Assembly: GCA_026396495.1 (NCBI GenBank)
Contig: JAPLWR010000016.1
Span: forward strand, 1-7,665
Source: Candidatus Magasanikiibacteriota bacterium
GTDB lineage: Bacteria > Patescibacteriota > Patescibacteriia > Magasanikbacterales > UBA10003
Reading direction: 5' to 3'
Length of the DNA stretch: 7,665 nucleotides
The notes under the pieces were generated by a model. That model did not search any database. It was given only the letters and a program-made list of their open reading frames with translations, and was not told the DNA's origin. Shown piece by piece: positions 1 to 6,264 of this stretch. Made by a program: the position numbers and the translations under genes. Each line of letters starts with the position of its first letter. Within the stretch, counting starts at the first letter, position 1.

Positions 1-3000
1 CAGTTGATACTCATGCGCCAGTTGTCTCTAACGTCACCGCCTCACAAGATGCCAGCGCGGATACTTTTACCTTTCATTATGATGTTAGTGAAGATGCTGG
101 TAATGCCACCATAGTTTTAGCAATTTCTTCCGATGGCGGGTCTACTTGGATAGTGCCTATAACTTCTGCTGTTGGTGATGTAGGATCAGTCGTGCCAGGT
201 GCGGGTAAAACTATCACTTGGAATGGGGCAACAGATTATAATAATCAAGAAAAAAATAACCTGCAAATTAGAATTACGGCTACGGATCAATTTAGTAATA
301 ATAGCAATCTAGCTTCAGCTAATTTTTCTTTGGACACTAAAGCCCCGCGGGTTACTAGTGTTAGCGCGGTGGAAACATTGGGTGGGACAAACGTAGTGGT
401 CACTTATACTTTAGCGGATCAAAATAATTCTTTGATAGAAATGGATATTTCGGCTGATGGCGGTACTAATTGGAATGTAATTTCCACAAGTGTGAGCGGT
501 GATGTGGGTACGGGAGTTACGGGTGGATCAAAAACAATTACTTGGAATGCTAAAACAGATTATCCTAATCAAACTCTTAATACGATGAAAGTGCGTGTGA
601 GAGGTCGTGATATTTTTAATAATCAATCAGCTAATACTAACTCTTCTAATTTTTCTTTAGATACTTTGAATCCAGCGGTTAATGTCACGGCAGATTTACA
701 GACTCAACCTAATGCCGGAGACACTACTGCTTTGATTGGTGGGTCATTTACGGAGGTTAATCCTGGCACTAATGTTTTTTATCTAGATTTAAATGGGGGC
801 GGATATGGTAATGGAACTACTGGTACAGCTAACACCGCTAGTCCTTCTAATCAAGCCACTATTGTGGGAGCTACTTTAGATGGAAACGATTATATTTCTA
901 AAGTGAAGATTACTCATACTGATGACTATGGTCAAACAGTGGATAATGAAAATACTCTACCAGCCACGTCTTATAAGTATGTTAAACCTCATACTCCCTC
1001 TGCACCAACAGCGGATAATCCTGGTGTAGGAACGGTTGATGTCACTGTTAATAAAAATCCTGCAGAAACAGATGGCTTGGAATATGCTATTTATGAAACT
1101 TCACAAGATAAGTATGTCCAAGCTAACGGAACTTTGGGGGCAACAGCTGTATGGCAGAGTTTAGGGACTGGAGTGGGGCAATGGGGGAACAGTAGTGGTA
1201 TTTCTGGAAAAATAAATGTCAATGGTTTGGCTACTCACTCTTATCTTTATCAATTTAAAGTCAAATCTCGCAATACCTCGGATATTAGTCACGCCCCTTC
1301 CTCGGAAAGCGCTTTATCTAATGGTGCTTCTTCTCAAAATCAATCTCCGCGTATAACCATCAATACAACCAATCAAACAACCGACGGTTCAAAATATGTT
1401 TCTATCAGTTATGATGGTTATGATTTGGAAGCAGAAAATGTTAATTTAACCAGCTATCAATATTCTACTAACGGAACTACTTGGGTTACAATGACCGAGA
1501 AAACAGGGGTGGGAAGCGATGGTAAAACCAACTTATCTTTTGGTAATAGCGGTAATGGTAACCTCCATGATTTTATGTGGGATGTGGGTAGTGATTTGCC
1601 CAACACTCAAGACGATACAGTTTACGTTAGGTTGCAAGGTAATGATGGAACCTCTTCTGGTAATTTAGAAGTTTCTAGCGCTTTTATAGTTGACACCAAA
1701 GCACCAGTAGTAGCCTCAGTAGTTGGTTTGCAGGTGACGGGCTCTGATAATGTGACAATTACTTACAATTTGACCGACGTCTCTAATTCCTCGGTAGAAT
1801 TACAAATTTCTGATGATGCGGGTGCAACTTGGAACATCGCCACCAGTTCTGTTAGTGGGGATATTGGTGGTGGAGTAATACCGGGCAATGGCAAGAGTAT
1901 AACTTGGAATGCTGGAGTTGATTTTACTAATCAAGAACAAAGTGATTTGCGAGCTAGAGTCCGGGCTGTTGACTCTTTTGGCAACGCGGGAACTTTTACT
2001 TCTTCTAGTAATTTTTCTTTAGACACCAAAGCCCCGACGGTTTCTAACGTGGTTGCGGTTCAAAACTTAGGAGCCAATACAGTAGCTGTTACTTATACTT
2101 TAGCTGATGCTAATAATTCTACTGTAGCGATAGATATTTCTGAAGATAATGGTTTGACTTGGGGAGTAATTGACACTAGCGTCACCGGTGATATTGGTCC
2201 GAATGTAACACCGGGTAATAAAACATTTACTTGGGATGCGGCGGCTGATTTCCCCAATCGTGATCAGGGCAATATGAAAATTAGAGTTCGGGCGACTGAT
2301 GTTTATAGCAATGCCAGCGGTAATATAGAATCAGCGGCTTTTAATGTTGACACTAAAGCGCCAGTAGTTACTAATGTTTCTGGTAGTCAATTAAGTAGCT
2401 CTCGGTTGGTGTCTATTAATTATGATTTAACTGATTCCAGTTTGGTTAATATCCAAATTGACCTCTCTAACGACGGCGGGGTCACTTGGACAGTGACTGA
2501 TACCAGTGTCACGGGAGATATTGGTAGTGGTATTACCCAAGGCAATAATAAAGTAATTATTTGGAATGCTGGTACGGATTTTAATAATCAGGATCAAAAT
2601 GACATGAGAGTCAGGGTTAGGGGATTGGATCCTTATAATAATTCTAGTGGTAATATTGAATCAGCTAACTTTAGTGTGGATACCAAAGCCCCTGTCATAG
2701 CGACCGCTGCGGATTTAACCGCCCAACCTAATGCTGGTGACAGTACCGTTACTATTTTGGCCGCCTTTACCGAGTCCAACCCCAAGACCAATGAATTTTT
2801 AGTAGCTATTAATGGTGGCGCTTATTCTGCTACCACTACGGGCGATTCTAATACGGCCAGTCCTTCGGTTCAAGCAACAGGAGTGGGGGCGGTTTTAAAT
2901 GGCAACGATTACATTTCTAAAGTAAAAGTTTTGGAGACTGACGATTATAACCAATCGGTTCTTAGTGAAAACACCTCTCCGGCAGTGGCTTACAAATATG

Positions 3001-6000
3001 TTAAACCATATACGCCTCCAGCGCCTACAGTAAATAATCCGCAAAATACAGCAGTTGATGTAACTATTAATATTGCTACCGGTGAGGCCAGTAATTTACA
3101 ATATGCTATTTATGAGGCCTCTACTAATAGGTTTGTTCAAGACAATGGTAGTCTGGGTGTAACAGCTGTTTGGCAGACTTTGGGCACAGGGGCTGGTCAA
3201 TGGGGCAATTTAAGTGGAACTAGTGGAAAGATTAGTGTGACCGGGCTGACAACTCCCGTGGCCAATTATAATTTTAAAGTTAAATCCCGTAATCCTTCTG
3301 ATTCTGGGCACGCCGTTACGAGTGAAAGTAATCTATCTTCTTCGTCCGCAATTAGTAACACCGCGCCTACTATTGCTATTGTGAGTGCCGCTCAACAAGC
3401 CGGCACTAATTATGTTTTAATCAATTACACTGGTACTGATCTACAAAATGACACTAATAATTTATCTGCTTACGAATATTCTACCGATAATGTGACCTGG
3501 GCTACCATGACAGAAAAAACCACTGGCGCAGGATCAAATGGTGTGAGCGGCCTGATCTTTGCTTCTACAGGTAGCAGTTTTATCTTTGCCTGGGATGTGG
3601 GCACTGATTTACCCAATACAGAAGATGCTACTGTTTATGTTCGTTTAAAATCAACTGATACGTTGGTAGATAGCAATTTGGCTGTTTCTTCGGCTTTGGC
3701 AATCGATACTTTAGGTCCCGTGGTTTCTAATATTAATGTTTCTCAAAACCCCAATTCCAGTTTTGTCAATGTTGGTTATAATTTAGCTGATAATTCCGGT
3801 GGTAGTATCACTGTAGAACTTTTAATTTCTGATGATAATGGCGCCACTTATACTGTGGCCACTTCCACTCTAGCTGGTGATATTGGGGGAGGTGTCTCGG
3901 CTGGCGTTAGTAAGGCTATAACTTGGGATACCAGCGTTAATTTTTCTGGCCAGGAACAAAGTTCAATGAAACTAAAAATTCGCGGACGTGATACTTATGG
4001 TAATTTAGGAAACTTTACTGAGTCTTCTTCTTTTGTTGCAGATAACAAAGCCCCGGTTGTTTCCTCAGTCACAGCTTCTCAAACAGCGGGCTCTTCTAAT
4101 GTAAGTGTTAATTATACTTTGGCAGATCTATCCTCTTCGGGAAACTTGGTAGAGTTTGGTGTTTCGTCAGATGGCGGTGCTACCTGGACGGTAGCTACTA
4201 CTTCGGTGAGTGGGGAAGTTGGAACCGGACAAACTACCGGGTCCAAAACTTTTGTTTGGAACGCGGGAACTGATTTTACTGATCAATATCAAACAGATAT
4301 AAAAGTTAGGGTGAGAGCTAAAGATTATTTTGGCAACCAAGGTTCCTTTGTCAGTTCTGCCAATTTTATTTTAGATACTTTGGGACCAGTAGTAACTAAT
4401 GTGGCTGCTGTTCAAACTGCGGCGACAGAAAATTTTGTCATCACTTATGATTTAGCAGAAAATTCTGGAGCGTCTAATGTAGATTTACAAATATCATCTG
4501 ATGGCGGCGCCACTTGGACTGTAACTTCTGCTTCTGTTACAGGTGATGTGGGGGCGGGGATAACTGCTGGAGCTAATAAAACCATTACTTGGAACGCAGG
4601 GGCTGATTTTAATGGTCAGGAGCAGACTGATATGAGAGTAAGAATTAGAGGCAAAGACAGTTTTAATAATCAAGGTTCTTATTTCTCGTCCACTGATTTT
4701 GCTTTAGACACCGGGGCCCCCGTCGGTTTAGCCTCTTTAAGCAAATTTTCTTCTACTACCAGTACCGTCACTTTAACTTGGGCCAACGGAGTGACTGATG
4801 CTAATTTTGATCATTATGAATTATGGTATGGCTCAGTAGAAAATGACGTTGTTAATGCTACTGGCACAGCTTCTCGTTGGTCTACCAGTAATGATGCTAA
4901 TTTATCTAATATTTTAACCAACACCACTGTAATCACAGGTTTAAATGTGACAGATAATTTTTATGTGAAGATATTTGCAGTAGACAATTATAATAATATT
5001 TCCACTACTGCTCATATAAATATTTTTTCTGCCGCTCCTACTCCTGAACCAGCACCAACCCCTGTTATCATCCCAGCTACTGGTGGTGGAGGTGCTCCGG
5101 CCCCTATCGTTCCAATCAAACTATCTAAACCAATTTTAACCCCATTAGAATCTCCTACTAGAAGTACACAAGTTGTTATTAGAGGAGTAGCTCCTTCTAG
5201 ATCTCGTATTGATCTGTATGATAATGGAATTTTTGTGGCGAGATTAATTTCCGTTTCCTCTAATGACGGCATCTTCAGTCAGCCCTTTACTTTTAATACC
5301 GGTAATCATTCTTTAGTAGTGGTTGCAGTAGACTTTAATAATAATTCTAGTGATCCATCTGGTCCAGTAAATTTAAATATTACTACCTTAGCGCCTGCTG
5401 CTCCACTAATTTTCTCTCCTAAAAATAATGATGCTATTTCTGGTAATGAAGTAGTCATAGTTGGTGGAGCTGTCCCTTCCGGTGTTGTTGATGTGACTTT
5501 AGGAGGCGCAACTTATAGTGCACCAGTTAATACAGATGGCGCTTGGCAATTAGTCTTACCTAATGTCAATCAATTATCTAATGGCTTTCATGCGTTAACT
5601 ATTAGAGCTACTGATTTAGCGGGAAATATTAGTCCTAATACTACTCTTACTTTGAATAAGGTTGCGCAAATTATCCCAGCCGTGACAGCTCCGGGTGTAA
5701 CTTTATTACCGGGTGCAGTAGGTGGAGCCTCAGGAGCTTTGACTGGTCCAGCTGCTTTGGCACCTATTACTTTAACAGAATTGCCCATTCCGCCAGTTAA
5801 ATTGATTGAAGAAACAGCCGGGGCTGTAGAGTTGGCGGCGTTACCAGTACCTAATGTATCTAATGTACAATTTACTGTGTCAGCAAATCAACCAAACTTA
5901 ATTGCTTTTGCGGGTACAGCTTTGCCAAATCAAGATGTGTTAGTCTATATTCATAGCGATCAGGCCTTAATTTATCGCACGCGTGCTAATAATGTGGGTG

Positions 6001-6257
6001 CTTGGAGTTTTGCTCATGATCAAAATGTGACAGAGCTAACCCCAGGAGAGCATTCTATTTATGCCGTGGCTGTAGATACCAATGCTCAGGTTAAGAGTCG
6101 TCCAAGCGCAGTATCTTTCTTTACTGTGAAAAAAAGTTTGTGGGTGACAATTTTTAATTTGTTGAATTTGCCAACCACCATCGTTACTGTTATAATCTTA
6201 TCTATAACTATTTTCTGGCTTTATCGCTTAAAGAAAAAAGGAGCGCTGGCCGCCTAA
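1..6257 (+). CDS. Giant surface-anchored Ig/FN3-like repeat protein (3' part; 5' end outside window)
   Basis: The frame is open from the window edge (first complete codon at 3) to TAA at 6255-6257, giving about 2,084 visible residues. The GTG at 153 falls inside a repeat (right after the Trp of an Asp-box-like motif) and is not a start. Domain order is R0-R1 (3-656), A (657-1688), R2-R4 (1689-2675), A' (2676-3701), R5-R7 (3702-4703), FN3-like (4704-5030), Pro/Gly linker (5031-5129), two Ig-like domains (5130-5660), a low-complexity linker (5661-5855), a third Ig-like domain (5856-6128) and a C-terminal membrane helix (6174-6224). The protein is rich in Ser, Thr, Asn, Gly and Asp, and I see no cysteine. 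By inference it is a long extracellular stalk or adhesin, anchored with its N-terminus outside and a short basic tail inside. No catalytic domain is visible; any ligand-binding head would be off-window. The ligand is unknown. The family name is uncertain, but the surface-stalk role is fairly secure. Confidence 0.9.
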   Translation, partial: VDTHAPVVSNVTASQDASADTFTFHYDVSEDAGNATIVLAISSDGGSTWIVPITSAVGDVGSVVPGAGKTITWNGATDYNNQEKNNLQIRITATDQFSNNSNLASANFSLDTKAPRVTSVSAVETLGGTNVVVTYTLADQNNSLIEMDISADGGTNWNVISTSVSGDVGTGVTGGSKTITWNAKTDYPNQTLNTMKVRVRGRDIFNNQSANTNSSNFSLDTLNPAVNVTADLQTQPNAGDTTALIGGSFTEVNPGTNVFYLDLNGGGYGNGTTGTANTASPSNQATIVGATLDGNDYISKVKITHTDDYGQTVDNENTLPATSYKYVKPHTPSAPTADNPGVGTVDVTVNKNPAETDGLEYAIYETSQDKYVQANGTLGATAVWQSLGTGVGQWGNSSGISGKINVNGLATHSYLYQFKVKSRNTSDISHAPSSESALSNGASSQNQSPRITINTTNQTTDGSKYVSISYDGYDLEAENVNLTSYQYSTNGTTWVTMTEKTGVGSDGKTNLSFGNSGNGNLHDFMWDVGSDLPNTQDDTVYVRLQGNDGTSSGNLEVSSAFIVDTKAPVVASVVGLQVTGSDNVTITYNLTDVSNSSVELQISDDAGATWNIATSSVSGDIGGGVIPGNGKSITWNAGVDFTNQEQSDLRARVRAVDSFGNAGTFTSSSNFSLDTKAPTVSNVVAVQNLGANTVAVTYTLADANNSTVAIDISEDNGLTWGVIDTSVTGDIGPNVTPGNKTFTWDAAADFPNRDQGNMKIRVRATDVYSNASGNIESAAFNVDTKAPVVTNVSGSQLSSSRLVSINYDLTDSSLVNIQIDLSNDGGVTWTVTDTSVTGDIGSGITQGNNKVIIWNAGTDFNNQDQNDMRVRVRGLDPYNNSSGNIESANFSVDTKAPVIATAADLTAQPNAGDSTVTILAAFTESNPKTNEFLVAINGGAYSATTTGDSNTASPSVQATGVGAVLNGNDYISKVKVLETDDYNQSVLSENTSPAVAYKYVKPYTPPAPTVNNPQNTAVDVTINIATGEASNLQYAIYEASTNRFVQDNGSLGVTAVWQTLGTGAGQWGNLSGTSGKISVTGLTTPVANYNFKVKSRNPSDSGHAVTSESNLSSSSAISNTAPTIAIVSAAQQAGTNYVLINYTGTDLQNDTNNLSAYEYSTDNVTWATMTEKTTGAGSNGVSGLIFASTGSSFIFAWDVGTDLPNTEDATVYVRLKSTDTLVDSNLAVSSALAIDTLGPVVSNINVSQNPNSSFVNVGYNLADNSGGSITVELLISDDNGATYTVATSTLAGDIGGGVSAGVSKAITWDTSVNFSGQEQSSMKLKIRGRDTYGNLGNFTESSSFVADNKAPVVSSVTASQTAGSSNVSVNYTLADLSSSGNLVEFGVSSDGGATWTVATTSVSGEVGTGQTTGSKTFVWNAGTDFTDQYQTDIKVRVRAKDYFGNQGSFVSSANFILDTLGPVVTNVAAVQTAATENFVITYDLAENSGASNVDLQISSDGGATWTVTSASVTGDVGAGITAGANKTITWNAGADFNGQEQTDMRVRIRGKDSFNNQGSYFSSTDFALDTGAPVGLASLSKFSSTTSTVTLTWANGVTDANFDHYELWYGSVENDVVNATGTASRWSTSNDANLSNILTNTTVITGLNVTDNFYVKIFAVDNYNNISTTAHINIFSAAPTPEPAPTPVIIPATGGGGAPAPIVPIKLSKPILTPLESPTRSTQVVIRGVAPSRSRIDLYDNGIFVARLISVSSNDGIFSQPFTFNTGNHSLVVVAVDFNNNSSDPSGPVNLNITTLAPAAPLIFSPKNNDAISGNEVVIVGGAVPSGVVDVTLGGATYSAPVNTDGAWQLVLPNVNQLSNGFHALTIRATDLAGNISPNTTLTLNKVAQIIPAVTAPGVTLLPGAVGGASGALTGPAALAPITLTELPIPPVKLIEETAGAVELAALPVPNVSNVQFTVSANQPNLIAFAGTALPNQDVLVYIHSDQALIYRTRANNVGAWSFAHDQNVTELTPGEHSIYAVAVDTNAQVKSRPSAVSFFTVKKSLWVTIFNLLNLPTTIVTVIILSITIFWLYRLKKKGALAA
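3..656 (+). repeat. R0 and R1: two ~109-residue beta-sandwich repeats
   Basis: Two tandem protein-level repeats, each 327 nt (3-329 and 330-656). Each begins with the linker V/L-D-T-x-A-P. It continues with a strand ending in Y-D/T-V/L-S/A-E/D, then an Asp-box-like motif (ISSDGGSTW in R0, ISADGGTNW in R1), then GDVG, KTITWN, a D-Y-x-N-Q loop and a basic strand such as MKVRVRGRD. R1 is followed by the variant linker LDTLNP, which opens module A. The repeats are clearly homologous in protein but diverged in DNA, so they are old duplications. The fold (Ig/FN3-like) is inferred from strand pattern and length. Confidence 0.85.
657..1688 (+). repeat. Module A (344 residues), first copy of a large inserted repeat
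   Basis: This segment interrupts the R array and is paralogous to 2676-3701. It has three parts. A1 (657-989) carries QPNAGD, FTE.NP, NTASPS and NDYISKVK and ends in YKYVKP at 972-989. A2 (about 990-1346) carries the motifs YAIYE, TAVWQ.LGTG.GQWGN and KVKSRN and looks FN3-like. A3 (about 1347-1688) carries YSTNGTTW, MTEKT, WDVGSDLPNT and VYVRL. A3 resembles a diverged R domain, because its Ser/Trp motif, WD.G.DLPN and VRL strand fall in the same order as in R. I do not recognise a named family for A1. Boundaries are approximate. Confidence 0.8.
1689..2675 (+). repeat. R2, R3 and R4: three tandem ~110-residue beta-sandwich repeats
   Basis: Boundaries by the D-T-K-A-P linker are 1689-2018 (110 aa), 2019-2345 (109 aa) and 2346-2675 (110 aa). 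The Asp-box-like motifs are ISDDAGATW, ISEDNGLTW and LSNDGGVTW. The GD-I-G motif, the K-x-I/F-T/I-W-N/D-A motif and the final basic strand (RARVRAVD, KIRVRATD, RVRVRGLD) are conserved. R3 is closest by eye to R1 (shared VTYTLAD.NNS), and R2 to R5 (shared YNL.D, GDIGGGV, QEQS). Paralogue order is therefore only partly kept between units. Confidence 0.85.
2676..3701 (+). repeat. Module A' (342 residues), second copy of the large inserted repeat
   Basis: It matches module A along its whole length, with about half of the residues shared by eye. A1' is 2676-3008 and ends in YKYVKP at 2991-3008; like A1 it is exactly 111 residues. A2' is about 3009-3362 (YAIYEAS, TAVWQTLGTGAGQWGN, KVKSRNPSD). A3' is about 3363-3701 (YSTDNVTW, MTEKTTGAGS, WDVGTDLPNT, VYVRL). 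It starts with VDTKAP and is followed by IDTLGP at 3702, which opens the next R array. The Trp/Gly-rich A2 motif and the A1 motif NDYISKVK are the most constant parts. Confidence 0.8.
3702..4703 (+). repeat. R5, R6 and R7: three tandem ~111-residue beta-sandwich repeats
   Basis: The segments are 3702-4037 (112 aa), 4038-4370 (111 aa) and 4371-4703 (111 aa). Linkers are IDTLGP, ADNKAP and LDTLGP, slightly degenerate compared with the D-T-K-A-P of R2-R4. The Asp-box-like motifs are ISDDNGATY, VSSDGGATW and ISSDGGATW. R5 has Tyr in place of the motif Trp. With module A' they complete a unit of 676 residues, against 673 for module A with R2-R4. Confidence 0.85.
4704..5030 (+). other. FN3-like domain ending the repeat array (part of the giant CDS)
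   Basis: This domain opens with LDTGAP like the R repeats but has a different core. It shows VTLTWANGVTD, then DHYELWYGS, then TTVITGL and YVKIFAVDNYNN. A Thr-Trp strand, a Y-E-L-W strand and a V-K-I-x-A-V-D strand in this order are typical of fibronectin type III domains. It lacks the Asp-box-like motif and the ITWNAG motif, so it is not a ninth R repeat. It is the junction between the stalk and the membrane-proximal part. Confidence 0.65.
5031..5129 (+). other. Pro/Gly-rich flexible linker (part of the giant CDS)
   Basis: About 33 residues of low complexity, beginning AAPTPEPAPTP and including ATGGGGAPAP. Alternating Pro with small residues, followed by a glycine run, indicates an extended and flexible spacer between the repeat stalk and the membrane-proximal Ig-like domains. 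In surface proteins such linkers often cross the cell-wall layer; that role is inferred here. Confidence 0.7.
5130..5660 (+). other. Two bacterial Ig-like domains, membrane-proximal (part of the giant CDS)
   Basis: Domain 1 (about 5130-5387) shows the order TQVVIRGVAPSRSRIDLYDNG, F-T-F-x-x-G-N-H-S-L and VVAVDFNNNSSDPS. Domain 2 (about 5388-5660) shows VVIVGGAVPSGVVDVTLGG, DGAWQL, LSNGFHALTIRATDLAGN and ISPNT. This is the classic layout of bacterial Ig-like adhesin domains: V-x-G-x-A-x-P-G, then a V-x-V/L-x-x-x-G strand, then G-x-W, then G-x-H-x-L-x-x-x-A-x-D. They belong to a different subfamily from the R repeats. No enzymatic residues are apparent. Confidence 0.7.
5661..5855 (+). other. Low-complexity Ala/Pro/Gly/Leu linker (part of the giant CDS)
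   Basis: About 65 residues low in charge and rich in Ala, Pro, Gly, Val, Leu and Thr, for example LLPGAVGGASGALTGPAALA and LPIPPVKLIEE. No Ig-like strand pattern can be followed through it. It separates the second and third membrane-proximal Ig-like domains and is probably disordered or extended. The hydrophobicity is broken by prolines and glycines, so I do not call it a membrane helix. Confidence 0.55.
5856..6128 (+). other. Third membrane-proximal Ig-like domain (part of the giant CDS)
   Basis: The strand order matches the two domains before the linker: IAFAGTALPNQDVLVYIHSD, then GAWSFAHD, then LTPGEHSIYAVAVD and SAVSFFTV. The G-T-A-x-P, G-x-W-S-F and G-E-H-x-I-x-A-V-A-V-D signatures are those of bacterial Ig-like adhesin domains. 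It ends immediately before the Lys-Lys that precedes the membrane anchor, so it sits at the membrane surface. Confidence 0.65.
6129..6254 (+). other. C-terminal membrane anchor and basic tail (part of the giant CDS)
   Basis: After the last Ig-like domain comes KKSLWVTIFNLLNLP, an amphipathic or juxtamembrane stretch. A hydrophobic core follows at 6174-6224 (TTIVTVIILSITIFWLY) and then RLKKKGALAA. Basic residues after the helix predict an outside-to-inside orientation, with only about 11 residues in the cytoplasm. No LPXTG motif is present, so retention by a transmembrane helix is expected rather than sortase attachment. Confidence 0.8.
6168..6196 (+). promoter_or_regulatory. Putative internal sigma70-type promoter for the receiver gene
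   Basis: TTGCCA (6168-6173, 5 of 6 to the -35 consensus), a 17-bp spacer and a perfect TATAAT (6191-6196), with TG one base upstream (6188-6189), form an extended -10. It lies inside codons for the membrane helix of the upstream gene. Transcription would start near 6203, about 60 bases before the receiver ATG at 6265. The match is unusually good, but an AT-rich Ile/Val/Leu-coding stretch can yield TATAAT by chance. Confidence 0.5.
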
Positions 6258-6264
6258 TATTTTT

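Noticed and set aside
153..155. GTG as the start of the giant gene
   Set aside because: The same frame is open back to position 3 and encodes a linker (VDTHAP), strands and an Asp-box-like motif of repeat R0. The GTG codes for the Val just after that motif. The real start is off-window.
1689..2352. TTGACA hexamers (at 1690, 2170 and 2347) as -35 promoter boxes
   Set aside because: They arise from Val-Asp-Thr or Ile-Asp-Thr codons (two of them in the repeat linkers), and no TATAAT-like box lies 16-18 bases downstream.
3..4703. CRISPR array or DNA tandem repeat
   Set aside because: The periodicity is about 330 nt, in frame and conserved only in protein. The DNA copies are diverged, with no short identical repeats and unique spacers.
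5012..5272. Reverse-strand open frame of 86 codons
   Set aside because: It is antisense to the Pro/Gly linker and first Ig-like domain. Its composition mirrors that low-complexity region, and no domain or start signal is visible.
5588..5788. Reverse-strand open frame of 66 codons
   Set aside because: It is antisense to the Ala/Pro/Gly linker, has a biased composition and shows no motif. The forward protein is clearly the real one.
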